Positions 45,723-54,271 of a stretch of DNA of 64,000 nt are shown here, in pieces. Numbering within the stretch: the first letter of the stretch is position 1; the number at the start of each line of letters is the position of its first letter. The position numbers and the translations under genes are program-made. Source of the stretch: Bradyrhizobium paxllaeri (GTDB lineage: Bacteria; Pseudomonadota; Alphaproteobacteria; Rhizobiales; Xanthobacteraceae); assembly GCF_001693515.2 (NCBI RefSeq), contig NZ_CP042968.1, forward strand, positions 4,836,001 through 4,900,000, given 5' to 3'. The notes under the pieces were generated by a model. The model was given only the letters and a program-made list of their open reading frames with translations. It was not told the origin of the DNA and made no database searches.

Positions 45723-46496
45723 CTACCCCCGATAGATCGGGGCTCCGCTCGGCGAGGCCGTAGCGCCGCCGTCGACGAACAATTCCTGCCCCTGCACATG
45801 CACGGCATCGTCCGACGCGAGGAACAGCACCGTCTTCGCGATGTGGTCGGTTTCGCCGATGCGGCCGAGCGGCGTCGACAGCGCGATCCGCTTTTCAAAG
45901 GCCTTTTCGGCTTCCGGGGTTGCGATCGCCGGGCCCCAGATCGGGGTGCGGATCGCGCCCGGGGCCACCACGTTGACGCGGATGCCGCGCGGCGACAGTT
46001 CCGACGCCATGATCCGCGCCATCGCCCGCACGCCGGCCTTGGCTGCGCCATAGGCCGAGTAACCGGGAATGCCGAGCACGGAGATCACCGAGCCGTTGAG
46101 GATGATCGAGGCGTTGTCGTTGAGATGCGGCAGCGCGGACTGCACGGTGAAGAACACGCCGGTGAGGTTGGTGCTGATGACCTTCTCGAAGATCTCGACA
46201 GTCGCGCCGCCCAGCGGCGTGCCGCCGGCGATGCCGGCATTGGCGAACAGGATGTCGTACTTGCCGAACTTTTCGGCCCCCTTCCCGATCGCAGCTTCCG
46301 TGGCGGCGATGTCGGTCGCGTCGGCCGCGAGCGCGAGCGCGTTCGGGCCCAACTCCCTGGCGGCGGCATCGAGCGTCGCCTGATTTCGTCCTGTGATGAC
46401 GACCCTGGCGCCTTCGGCCACGAACAGTTTTGCGGTCGCAAGCCCGATGCCGCTGTTGCCCCCTGTGATCAACGCCGTCTTGTTCGCAAGCCTCAT
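45723..46496 (-). CDS. Short-chain dehydrogenase/reductase
   Basis: 257 residues from the ATG at 46496 with GGAGACGGCC directly upstream; an ATG at 46517 is possible. Classical SDR motifs: TGGNSGIGLA (cofactor), LFANAGIAG, the catalytic serine in ILNGSVISVLG, then GYSAYGAAKAG giving Tyr and Lys of the YxxxK pair. It uses NAD(H) or NADP(H) to interconvert alcohols and carbonyls. Divergent from an HxlR regulator with a clear palindrome between. Confidence 0.93.
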   Translation of the reverse strand: MRLANKTALITGGNSGIGLATAKLFVAEGARVVITGRNQATLDAAARELGPNALALAADATDIAATEAAIGKGAEKFGKYDILFANAGIAGGTPLGGATVEIFEKVISTNLTGVFFTVQSALPHLNDNASIILNGSVISVLGIPGYSAYGAAKAGVRAMARIMASELSPRGIRVNVVAPGAIRTPIWGPAIATPEAEKAFEKRIALSTPLGRIGETDHIAKTVLFLASDDAVHVQGQELFVDGGATASPSGAPIYRG

Positions 46497-46518
46497 GGCC
46501 GTCTCCAATGGTTGCATT

Positions 46519-46556
46519 ATTAAACTAGATTGCCCATCTAGGGCATCTGGTTTAAT
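46519..46556. promoter_or_regulatory. Palindromic operator between SDR and HxlR genes
   Basis: ATTAAACTAGATTGCCC (46519-46535) and GGGCATCTGGTTTAAT (46541-46556) are inverted with one substitution and one indel. The site fills the 111-base divergent gap and is the best candidate HxlR binding site. Confidence 0.75.
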
Positions 46557-46607
46557 ATTGCAACTACACAAGGCCGTGATCGGTCTTTACTCAATTGGAG
46601 CACCGCG

Positions 46608-47087
46608 ATGGTGAAACGAACCAGCTTTGAGCGCGACGATTGCCCGATCGCGCGCTCGCTGGATGCGATCGGCGACTGGTGGTCGATACTCATCATTCGC
46701 GAAGCGCTGTTCGGGATCAGCCGCTTCGGCGAATTCCAGAAGAGGCTTGGCCTCGCCAAGAACATCCTCGCCGTGCGGTTGCGCGCGCTGGTCGATCAGG
46801 GTGTCCTCAAGATCGCGCCCGCCTCCGACGGCAGCGTCTATCAGGAATATCTGCTGACGCCGAAGGGTCGCGGCGTGTTTCCGGTTCTGGTCGCCCTGCG
46901 GCAATGGAGCGAGGAGTTCGACGACCGCCCGGAAGAGATCACCACCATTCTTGTCGACAAGGAAAAGGGCAAGCCGGTTCGCAAGCTCGAACTGTATTCG
47001 CAGGATGGGCGGTTGCTGAGTGCGGGCGATACGGCGCTGAAGCCGCGAGCGGCGGGGAAGACAGGGAGGCGTGTTGTGGCATCCTGA
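46608..47087 (+). CDS. HxlR-family transcriptional regulator
   Basis: 159 residues. The HxlR winged helix with a conserved Cys near the start is visible: FERDDCPIARSLDAIGDWWS, REALFGISRFGEFQKRLGLA, then LLTPKGRGVFPVLVALRQW. The C-terminal 50 residues (about 105-159) are a short extra domain with KLELYSQDGRLL. It likely represses the divergent SDR through the palindrome at 46519. Confidence 0.93.
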   Translation: MVKRTSFERDDCPIARSLDAIGDWWSILIIREALFGISRFGEFQKRLGLAKNILAVRLRALVDQGVLKIAPASDGSVYQEYLLTPKGRGVFPVLVALRQWSEEFDDRPEEITTILVDKEKGKPVRKLELYSQDGRLLSAGDTALKPRAAGKTGRRVVAS

Positions 47088-47110
47088 GACATTGTGAAAC
47101 TATGTCCACC

Positions 47111-47223
47111 GTCATTGCGAGCGCAGCGAAGCAATCCACGTCTCGACGCGGGGAAAGATGGATTGCTTCGCGGAGCCTGTCATCGGGCGCGCATTCGCGC
47201 GACCCGTTGGCTCGCAATGACGG
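47111..47223. repeat. Palindromic intergenic repeat, family R2
   Basis: Starts gtcattgcgagcgcagcgaa and ends ggctcgcaatgacgg, with an inner gcaatcca / tggattgc pair. The same pattern recurs at 63551-63636. Confidence 0.8.
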
Positions 47224-47254
47224 GAGAGAGCCGTCTTTCGCTCTGCCTTCACCC

Positions 47255-47575
47255 TCACGACAGCTTGTGCTTGCTCCGGGTGCGCAGCCGCTCTTCCGCC
47301 TCGAGTTGCGCCATGCCGAGCAGATGACCGAGCACCTCCAGCCGATGGCGTTCCGCGAGCTTGACCAGTTCGGCAACGGTTTCCGCAATGAAGGCTACGG
47401 CCTCGTCGGGGCCGCCTTCTTCACCTCGTTCGGGTACTTCGGTTGGCGAGTCCGGTTTCTTGCCTGAAGCTTTCCGCTTCCGGCCGCCAGCAGCTTTGCT
47501 CAAAAAACTTGCATCCCAATGACACAAAGTATTGCCCTGAAATAACCCCTTTGATGGCGCAACTCTAGGGCGCAT
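47255..47575 (-). CDS. Small conserved-looking protein of unknown function
   Basis: 106 residues from the ATG at 47575. An Lys/Arg/Gly-rich stretch (KAAGGRKRKASGKKPDSP) leads to an acidic segment (VPERGEEGGPDEA) and an amphipathic helix VAFIAETVAELVKLAERHRL, then LGHLLGMAQLEAEERLRTRS. The helix pair at the end looks real, because polar and hydrophobic residues alternate regularly. No family name known. It is divergent from topA; the start is uncertain. Confidence 0.6.
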   Translation of the reverse strand: MRPRVAPSKGLFQGNTLCHWDASFLSKAAGGRKRKASGKKPDSPTEVPERGEEGGPDEAVAFIAETVAELVKLAERHRLEVLGHLLGMAQLEAEERLRTRSKHKLS

Positions 47576-47733
47576 TTCGCAACTCCTCAGATATAAGTGG
47601 ACATCAAAAGGTTCCCTGGCGGCATTTGCCGATTTGACAGGGGCCGCCTCACCACCCATGTTCGGGTCCAATCGGTGGGCCGCGAGTCTCGCGGAACCCG
47701 CCTTTATCTTTTCCCGTAAGCCATTGGAATGAC

Positions 47734-50502
47734 ATGAATATCGTCATCGTGGAGTCGCCGGCGAAAGCCAAGACGATCAATAAGTATCTAGGCGCCTCCT
47801 ACGAGGTTCTGGCCTCGTTCGGCCATGTCCGCGACCTCCCCGCCAAGAACGGTTCCGTCGATCCGGAAGCCAACTTTCAGATGATCTGGGAGGTGGACCC
47901 GAAGGCGGCCAGCCGACTCAACGACATCGCGAAAGCGCTGAAGGGCGCCGACCGTCTGATTCTCGCGACCGACCCTGATCGCGAGGGCGAAGCGATCTCC
48001 TGGCACGTGCTGGAGGTCATGAAGGAGAAGCGCGCGCTGAAGGATCAGAAGATCGAGCGCGTGGTGTTCAACGCCATCACCAAGCAGGCCGTCACCGACG
48101 CCATGAAGGCGCCGCGCCAGATCGACGGCGCGCTGGTCGACGCCTATATGGCGCGCCGCGCGCTTGATTATCTGGTCGGCTTCACGCTCTCGCCGGTGCT
48201 GTGGCGCAAGCTGCCCGGCGCGCGCTCGGCCGGCCGCGTGCAGTCGGTGGCGCTGCGTCTGGTCTGCGACCGCGAACTCGAAATCGAGAAATTCGTTCCC
48301 CGCGAATACTGGTCGCTGGTCGCGACGCTGACCACGCCGCGCGGCGAGAGTTTTGAAGCCCGCCTCGTCGGCGCCGACGGCAAGAAAATCCAGCGCCTCG
48401 ACATCGGCTCCGGCGCGGAAGCTGAAGATCTCAAGAAGGCCATTGAAGCGGCGAACTTCACGGTTTCGACCGTGGAAGCCAAGCCGGCGCGGCGCAATCC
48501 GCAGGCGCCCTTCACCACCTCGACGCTGCAGCAGGAAGCCAGCCGCAAGCTCGGTTTTGCGCCGGCGCACACCATGCGGATCGCCCAGCGCCTTTATGAA
48601 GGCATCGATATCGGCGGCGAGACCACCGGTCTCATCACCTATATGCGAACCGACGGCGTGCAGATCGACGGCTCCGCGATCACGCAGGCTCGCAAGGTGA
48701 TCGGCGACGATTACGGCAACGCCTATGTGCCGGATGCGCCGCGCCAGTACCAGACCAAGGCCAAGAACGCACAGGAAGCGCACGAAGCGATCCGCCCGAC
48801 CGATCTGGCGCGCCGTCCCGCCGAGATGCGCCGTCGCCTCGATCCCGATCAGGCGAAACTCTATGAGCTGATCTGGATCCGCACCATCGCAAGCCAGATG
48901 GAATCGGCCGAGCTCGAACGCACCACTGTGGACATCGCGGCGAAGGCCGGCTCCCGCGTGCTGGAGCTGCGCGCTTCCGGCCAGGTCATCAAGTTCGACG
49001 GCTTCCTCGCGCTCTACCAGGAAGGCCGCGACGACGAGGAAGACGAGGATTCGCGCCGCCTCCCCGCGATGAGCGAAGGCGAGCCGTTGAAGCGGCAGGA
49101 TCTCGCCGTCACGCAACACTTCACCGAACCGCCGCCGCGCTTCTCCGAGGCATCGCTGGTGAAGCGGATGGAAGAGCTCGGCATCGGCCGCCCCTCGACC
49201 TACGCCTCGATCCTGCAGGTCCTGAAAGACCGCGGCTACGTCAAGCTGGAGAAGAAGCGGCTGCACGGCGAGGACAAGGGGCGCGTCGTAGTCGCGTTCC
49301 TCGAAAACTTTTTCTCACGCTATGTCGAGTACGACTTCACTGCCGCGCTGGAAGAACAGCTCGACCGCATCTCCAACAACGAGATTTCCTGGCAGCAGGT
49401 GTTGCAGGATTTCTGGGCCGGCTTCATCGGCGCGGTCAACGACATCAAGGACCTGCGCGTCGCCGAGGTGCTTGATGTGCTCGACGACATGCTGGGGCCG
49501 CACATCTACCCCGCTCGCTCGGATGGCGGCGATATCAGGCAGTGCCCGACCTGCGGCACCGGCAAGCTAAACCTGAAGGCCGGCAAGTTCGGCGCCTTTG
49601 TCGGCTGCTCGAACTATCCGGAATGCCGCTACACCCGTCCGCTCGCCGCCGATAGCGAAGCCAGCGCCGACCGCGTGCTCGGCAAGGACCCCGACACCGA
49701 TCTCGACGTGACGGTGAAGGCCGGACGCTTCGGCCCCTACATCCAGCTCGGCGAGCAGAAGGATTACGAAGAAGGCGAAAAGCCCAAGCGCGCCGGCATC
49801 CCCAAGAACATGTCGCCGGGCGACATGGAGCTCGAACTGGCCTTAAAACTGCTGTCGCTCCCGCGCGAAGTTGGCAAACATCCGGAAACCGGCGAGCCGA
49901 TCACCGCCGGCATCGGCCGCTTCGGGCCGTTCGTGCGTCACGAGAAGACCTATGCCAGCCTCGAGGCCGGCGACGAGGTGTTCGACATCGGTCTCAACCG
50001 CGCGGTGACGTTGATCGCGGAGAAGATCGCAAAGGGCCCAAGCGGCCGCCGCTTCGGTGCCGACCCCGGCAAGCCGCTCGGCGAGCATCCGAGCCTGGGC
50101 GGCGTTGCCGTGAAGAACGGCCGCTACGGTGCCTACGTCACCGCCGGCGGCGTCAACGCCACGATCCCGAGCGACAAGACGCCCGACACGATCACGCTCG
50201 CCGAAGCCATCGTCCTGATCGACGAGCGCGCCGCCAAGGGCGGCGGCAAGGCCAAGCGTCCTGCGAAAAAGGCCGCGCCGAAGAAGGCTGCCGCCAAGAA
50301 GGCCGCGGACAAAGCGGCCGATTCTGACGCGCCAAAGCCTGCCAAGAAGGCAGCGGCGAAGAAGGCCGCGGCAAAGCCGAAATCGGAAGCCGTCAGCAAG
50401 GCACGCGCGCCGGTCGCGTCCGCTGCCAAGACGTCGGCGGCCAAGCCCGCCACTGCACCCAAAACGCCTGCGAAGAAAAGCGCGGGCAAGGCCCGGGGAT
50501 AA
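47734..50502 (+). CDS. topA: DNA topoisomerase I
   Basis: 922 residues. TOPRIM domain at the start (VIVESPAKAKTINKYLG, ILATDPDREGEAISWHV), then the 5Y-CAP core with the catalytic tyrosine in GLITYMRTDGVQ. Zinc-ribbon region CPTCGTGKLNLKAGKFGAFV, then CSNYPECRYTRPL, followed by three repeats of the FGPYI/FGPFV type. The last 100 residues are an Ala/Lys-rich tail (KKAAPKKAAAKKA) similar in composition to the 30-residue protein at 13803. It relaxes negative supercoils. rnr starts right after its stop. Confidence 0.97.
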   Translation: MNIVIVESPAKAKTINKYLGASYEVLASFGHVRDLPAKNGSVDPEANFQMIWEVDPKAASRLNDIAKALKGADRLILATDPDREGEAISWHVLEVMKEKRALKDQKIERVVFNAITKQAVTDAMKAPRQIDGALVDAYMARRALDYLVGFTLSPVLWRKLPGARSAGRVQSVALRLVCDRELEIEKFVPREYWSLVATLTTPRGESFEARLVGADGKKIQRLDIGSGAEAEDLKKAIEAANFTVSTVEAKPARRNPQAPFTTSTLQQEASRKLGFAPAHTMRIAQRLYEGIDIGGETTGLITYMRTDGVQIDGSAITQARKVIGDDYGNAYVPDAPRQYQTKAKNAQEAHEAIRPTDLARRPAEMRRRLDPDQAKLYELIWIRTIASQMESAELERTTVDIAAKAGSRVLELRASGQVIKFDGFLALYQEGRDDEEDEDSRRLPAMSEGEPLKRQDLAVTQHFTEPPPRFSEASLVKRMEELGIGRPSTYASILQVLKDRGYVKLEKKRLHGEDKGRVVVAFLENFFSRYVEYDFTAALEEQLDRISNNEISWQQVLQDFWAGFIGAVNDIKDLRVAEVLDVLDDMLGPHIYPARSDGGDIRQCPTCGTGKLNLKAGKFGAFVGCSNYPECRYTRPLAADSEASADRVLGKDPDTDLDVTVKAGRFGPYIQLGEQKDYEEGEKPKRAGIPKNMSPGDMELELALKLLSLPREVGKHPETGEPITAGIGRFGPFVRHEKTYASLEAGDEVFDIGLNRAVTLIAEKIAKGPSGRRFGADPGKPLGEHPSLGGVAVKNGRYGAYVTAGGVNATIPSDKTPDTITLAEAIVLIDERAAKGGGKAKRPAKKAAPKKAAAKKAADKAADSDAPKPAKKAAAKKAAAKPKSEAVSKARAPVASAAKTSAAKPATAPKTPAKKSAGKARG

Positions 50503-52836
50503 GTGAATAGAAAACACGACCATGGCTTTCCGAGCCGGGACGCCATCGTTGCCTTTATCCGTGCCCATCCGGGCAAAATCGGCACGCGGGAAATCGCCCG
50601 CGAGTTCGGCCTGAAGAATGCCGACCGCGCCGAACTGAAGCGCATCCTGCGCGACCTCGCCGACGACGGCACCATCGCCAAGCGCGGCCGGAAAATCCAC
50701 GAGACGGCTCTCCTGCCGCCGACCGTGATCGCCGACATCACCGGCCGCGATACCGACGGCGAATTGCTCGCCACTCCCACCGAGTGGGACACCGAACAGA
50801 GCGGCCCCGCGCCGAAGATCCGCATCCACGTCCCGCGCCGTCTGCAACCCGGCACCGCCGCGGGTGTCGGCGACCGAGCCCTGTTGCGGATCGAAAAGGC
50901 TGATGATAGCGAAGGCGCCCCCTATCGCGGGCGCATCCTCAAGATTATCGATCAGGCCCGCGCGCGCGTGCTCGGCATCTTCCGCAAACTGCCTGGCGGC
51001 GGCGGCCTGCTCGTTCCCGTCGACAAGAAGCAGGCCGGGCGCGAATTGAACATAGCGCCAGCGGATACCAGCGGCGCAGAGGATGGCGACCTCGTCAGCG
51101 TCGATCTGGTGCGCTCGCGCGGCTATGGCCTCGCGGCCGGCAAGGTGAAGGAGCGGCTCGGCTCGCTGTCGAGCGAAAAGGCGATCAGCCTGATCGCGAT
51201 CCACGCCCACGACATTCCGCAGGCGTTTTCGCCGTCCGCGGTGCGCGAGGCCGAGGCAGGCGAACCTGCGACGTTGAAGGGCCGTGAAGACTGGCGCGAT
51301 CTGCCGCTCGTCACCATCGATCCGCCCGACGCCAAAGATCACGACGACGCCGTGCACGCCGCGCCCGACCCCGATCCGAACAACAAGGGCGGCTATATCG
51401 TCCATGTCGCGATTGCCGACGTCGCCTTCTATGTGCGGCCGGGCTCGGCGCTGGATCGCGATGCGCTGACGCGCGGCAATTCGGTCTATTTTCCCGACCG
51501 CGTCGTGCCGATGCTGCCCGAGCGCATCTCCAACAATCTCTGCTCGCTGGTGCCGGGCGAGCCGCGCGGCGCGCTGGCGGTGCGGCTGGTGATCGGCGCC
51601 GACGGCCGCAAGAGCTCGCACAGCTTTCATCGCGTGCTGATGCGCTCGGCCGCCAAGCTGCACTACGCGCAGGCGCAGGCCGCGATCGACGGCCGCCCAG
51701 ACGATACCACCGGCCCGCTGCTGGAGCCGATCCTGAAGCCGCTCTATGCGGCCTATGCGCTGGTGAAACTCGCACGCGACGAACGCGATCCGCTTGATCT
51801 GGATTTGCCCGAGCGAAAAATCCTGCTCAAGAGTGACGGCACGGTCGATCGCGTCATCGTGCCGGAACGGCTCGACGCGCACCGGCTGATCGAGGAATTC
51901 ATGATCCTCGCCAACGTGGCCGCGGCCGAAATGCTTGAAAAAAAGGGGTTGCCGCTTATCTATCGGGTGCACGACGAGCCGACCCAGGAGAAGGTTTATA
52001 ACCTCCAGGAATTCCTGAAGACGCTCGATTTGCCCTTTGCCAAGAGCGGCGCCTTGCGCCCTGCCCTGTTCAATCGCGTGCTGGGACAGGTCCGCGGCGA
52101 GGACTACGAACCGCTCGTCAACGAGGTGGTGCTGCGCTCGCAGGCGCAGGCGGAATATTCGGCGGAGAATTACGGCCATTTCGGCCTCAATCTTCGCCGC
52201 TATGCCCATTTCACTTCGCCGATCAGGCGATATGCGGACCTGATCGTGCATCGTGCGCTGATCCGCGCGCTCGGCCTCGGCGAAGGCGCGTTGCCGGAGA
52301 GCGAGACGCTGGAGACACTGAGCGAGGTCGCGGCGCAGATTTCGCTGACCGAACGTCGCGCGATGAAGGCGGAGCGCGAGACCGCCGACCGGCTGATCGC
52401 GCATTTCCTCGCCGACCGCATCGGCGCGACGTTTCAGGGCCGAATTTCCGGCGTTACCCGCGCCGGCCTGTTCGTGAAGTTATCGGATACCGGCGCCGAC
52501 GGGCTGATCCCGATCCGCACGCTCGGCACCGAGTATTTCAACTACGACGAGACGCGTCACGCGCTCGTCGGCTCACGCAGCGGTGCCATGCACCGGCTGG
52601 GTGACGTCGTCGACGTGCGTCTGGTAGAAGCTGCACCAGTAGCCGGCGCGTTGCGGTTCGAACTGCTGTCGGAAGGTCAGGTCATTCCGCGCGGCAGAAA
52701 ACGCGAGGGCTCGAAGGCGCTTTCGAAATCACGTCCGGGCCGCAGCCCGCGCGAAAAGGTTCGCAAGACCCACAAGGGCAAGTCGGGCAAAGCCAAGTCC
52801 GGCAAATCGAAGAAAGGCAAGTCATGGAAACGGTGA
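50503..52836 (+). CDS. rnr: Ribonuclease R
   Basis: 777 residues from the GTG at 50503, which directly follows the topA stop codon. Winged-helix start (GTREIAREFGLKNADRAELK), two cold-shock-type domains, then the RNB catalytic core with DPPDAKDHDDAVHAAPD carrying the metal-binding aspartates. An S1 domain lies around 640-715 (IGATFQGRISGVTRAGLFVK), and a basic Lys-rich tail (KSGKAKSGKSKKGKS) ends the protein. It degrades structured RNA from the 3' end. DUF983 gene overlaps its end by 13 bases. Confidence 0.96.
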   Translation: MNRKHDHGFPSRDAIVAFIRAHPGKIGTREIAREFGLKNADRAELKRILRDLADDGTIAKRGRKIHETALLPPTVIADITGRDTDGELLATPTEWDTEQSGPAPKIRIHVPRRLQPGTAAGVGDRALLRIEKADDSEGAPYRGRILKIIDQARARVLGIFRKLPGGGGLLVPVDKKQAGRELNIAPADTSGAEDGDLVSVDLVRSRGYGLAAGKVKERLGSLSSEKAISLIAIHAHDIPQAFSPSAVREAEAGEPATLKGREDWRDLPLVTIDPPDAKDHDDAVHAAPDPDPNNKGGYIVHVAIADVAFYVRPGSALDRDALTRGNSVYFPDRVVPMLPERISNNLCSLVPGEPRGALAVRLVIGADGRKSSHSFHRVLMRSAAKLHYAQAQAAIDGRPDDTTGPLLEPILKPLYAAYALVKLARDERDPLDLDLPERKILLKSDGTVDRVIVPERLDAHRLIEEFMILANVAAAEMLEKKGLPLIYRVHDEPTQEKVYNLQEFLKTLDLPFAKSGALRPALFNRVLGQVRGEDYEPLVNEVVLRSQAQAEYSAENYGHFGLNLRRYAHFTSPIRRYADLIVHRALIRALGLGEGALPESETLETLSEVAAQISLTERRAMKAERETADRLIAHFLADRIGATFQGRISGVTRAGLFVKLSDTGADGLIPIRTLGTEYFNYDETRHALVGSRSGAMHRLGDVVDVRLVEAAPVAGALRFELLSEGQVIPRGRKREGSKALSKSRPGRSPREKVRKTHKGKSGKAKSGKSKKGKSWKR

Positions 52837-53258
52837 GTCCCACGACATGGACCCGGGAATCCGCACACGCCGAGAAACGCGACCTCTGGAGCGCGATGAA
52901 GCGCGGCTTTCGCTGCCGCTGCCCGCGCTGCGGCGAAGGCAAGATGTTTCGCGCCTTCCTGAAGACCGCCAACAATTGCTCGAAGTGCGGGCTCGATTTC
53001 ACCCCGCACCGCGCCGACGATCTGCCGGCCTATCTCGTGATCGTCATCGTCGGCCACATCGTGGTACCGGCGGCGCTGTGGATCGAAACCAATTATTCGC
53101 CGGCGGTGTGGCTGCAACTGGCGATCTATTTGCCGATCACCTTCATTACGTCGCTGCTGCTGTTGCAGCCGGTCAAGGGCGCCGTGGTCGGCTTCCAGTG
53201 GGCGCTGCGCATGCACGGCTTTGACGAGAATGCGCCTGCCGACATTCCACCGGTCTAG
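52824..53258 (+). CDS. DUF983 family zinc-ribbon membrane protein
   Basis: 144 residues. Four cysteines in CRCPRCGEGKMF and NNCSKCGLDF make a zinc ribbon. Two hydrophobic segments (LVIVIVGHIVVPAALWIETN and WLQLAIYLPITFITSLLLL) follow. The family is unstudied; the gene overlaps rnr by 13 bases and so is translated with it. Confidence 0.9.
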   Translation: METVSPTTWTRESAHAEKRDLWSAMKRGFRCRCPRCGEGKMFRAFLKTANNCSKCGLDFTPHRADDLPAYLVIVIVGHIVVPAALWIETNYSPAVWLQLAIYLPITFITSLLLLQPVKGAVVGFQWALRMHGFDENAPADIPPV

Positions 53259-53301
53259 CTAGTCCGGAAGCAACAACAGGAAGCATCACAATGGGGATGG
53301 G

Positions 53302-54039
53302 ATGAGCGACGCTGCGACTGACGTACAAGAAGGAAAAGAGGCCGATCACCATCCCTATTTCCGACCCAAGGATGCGGCGACGCTGATCCTGATCGACCGC
53401 TCCGGCGACAAGCCGAAAGTGCTGGTCGGCAAGCGCCACGACAACGTGGTGTTCATGCCGGGCAAATACGTCTTCCCGGGCGGCCGCGTCGATAAAGCCG
53501 ACAACCGCATTCCCGTCGCGGCTCCCATTTCCGCGGAGCTTGAGGCCAATCTGCTGAAGGGCAGTCCGAAGATCGCGCCGTCCCGCGCGCGCGCACTCGC
53601 AGTCGCCGCGATCCGCGAAGCCTGCGAGGAAACCGGCCTCTGCCTCGGATGCAAGGTCGACAAGTCCGTGAAGCTCGACGGCGCCTGGAAGCCGTTCGCG
53701 GAAGCGGGCCTCTTGCCCGATCCGTCCGGCCTGTTCCTGATCGCGCGCGCGATCACCCCGCCCGGCCGCGTCCGCCGTTTCGATACGCGCTTCTTCACGG
53801 CCGATGCCTCAGCCATTGCGCATCGCGTCGAAGGCGTGATCCACGCCGATGCCGAACTGGTCGAACTGGTGTGGGTCGAGATCGGCTCGCAGCCGCTCGC
53901 CGACGCGCATGCCATGACCAAGAACGTGCTCGCCGAACTCGACCGCCGCCTCGCCACCGGCCCGTTGCGCCACGACGCGCCGGTGCCGTTCTTCCACTTC
54001 TACGGCGGCAAGATGCAGAAGGACGTGCTGGGGGCGTAG
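53302..54039 (+). CDS. NUDIX hydrolase with split Nudix box
   Basis: 245 residues. The Nudix box is split: the glycines are in YVFPGGRVDKADNR, and the catalytic REACEETGL helix comes about 45 residues later, after an inserted segment of about 30 residues. The insertion resembles NUDT19-type CoA diphosphatases. The rest of the fold is intact. The product is a nucleoside-diphosphate-X or CoA diphosphatase of unknown specificity. It ends the topA-rnr-DUF983 run. Confidence 0.88.
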   Translation: MSDAATDVQEGKEADHHPYFRPKDAATLILIDRSGDKPKVLVGKRHDNVVFMPGKYVFPGGRVDKADNRIPVAAPISAELEANLLKGSPKIAPSRARALAVAAIREACEETGLCLGCKVDKSVKLDGAWKPFAEAGLLPDPSGLFLIARAITPPGRVRRFDTRFFTADASAIAHRVEGVIHADAELVELVWVEIGSQPLADAHAMTKNVLAELDRRLATGPLRHDAPVPFFHFYGGKMQKDVLGA

Positions 54040-54060
54040 CCCTTCACGTTCCTCCTCTCC

Positions 54061-54159
54061 GTCATTCCGGGGCATCGCGGAGCGATGAACTGTGGTGCGC
54101 AATTGCGCACCTGAGAATCTCGAGATTCCGGGTCTGCGCTGCGCGCATCCCGGAATGAC
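54061..54159. repeat. Palindromic intergenic repeat, family R4
   Basis: Starts gtcattccggggcatcgcgg and ends gcatcccggaatgac, the outer stem being gtcattccgg / cccggaatgac, with an inner palindrome gaatctcgagattc. It lies after the NUDIX gene. Confidence 0.78.
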
Positions 54160-54271
54160 AGCCGTGTTGAGGACGCACCAAAAAACAAAATAATCTTCTG
54201 CGCACCACCAATGGCGCAACCCTCGCCCATCCCTATCTCTTCCCCAACAATAACAGCGACGGAACGGGGCA

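Noticed and set aside
49843..52404. 853-codon minus-strand frame across topA and rnr
   Set aside because: Antisense shadow of two well-supported genes; repeats Arg/Ala/Gly without domains.
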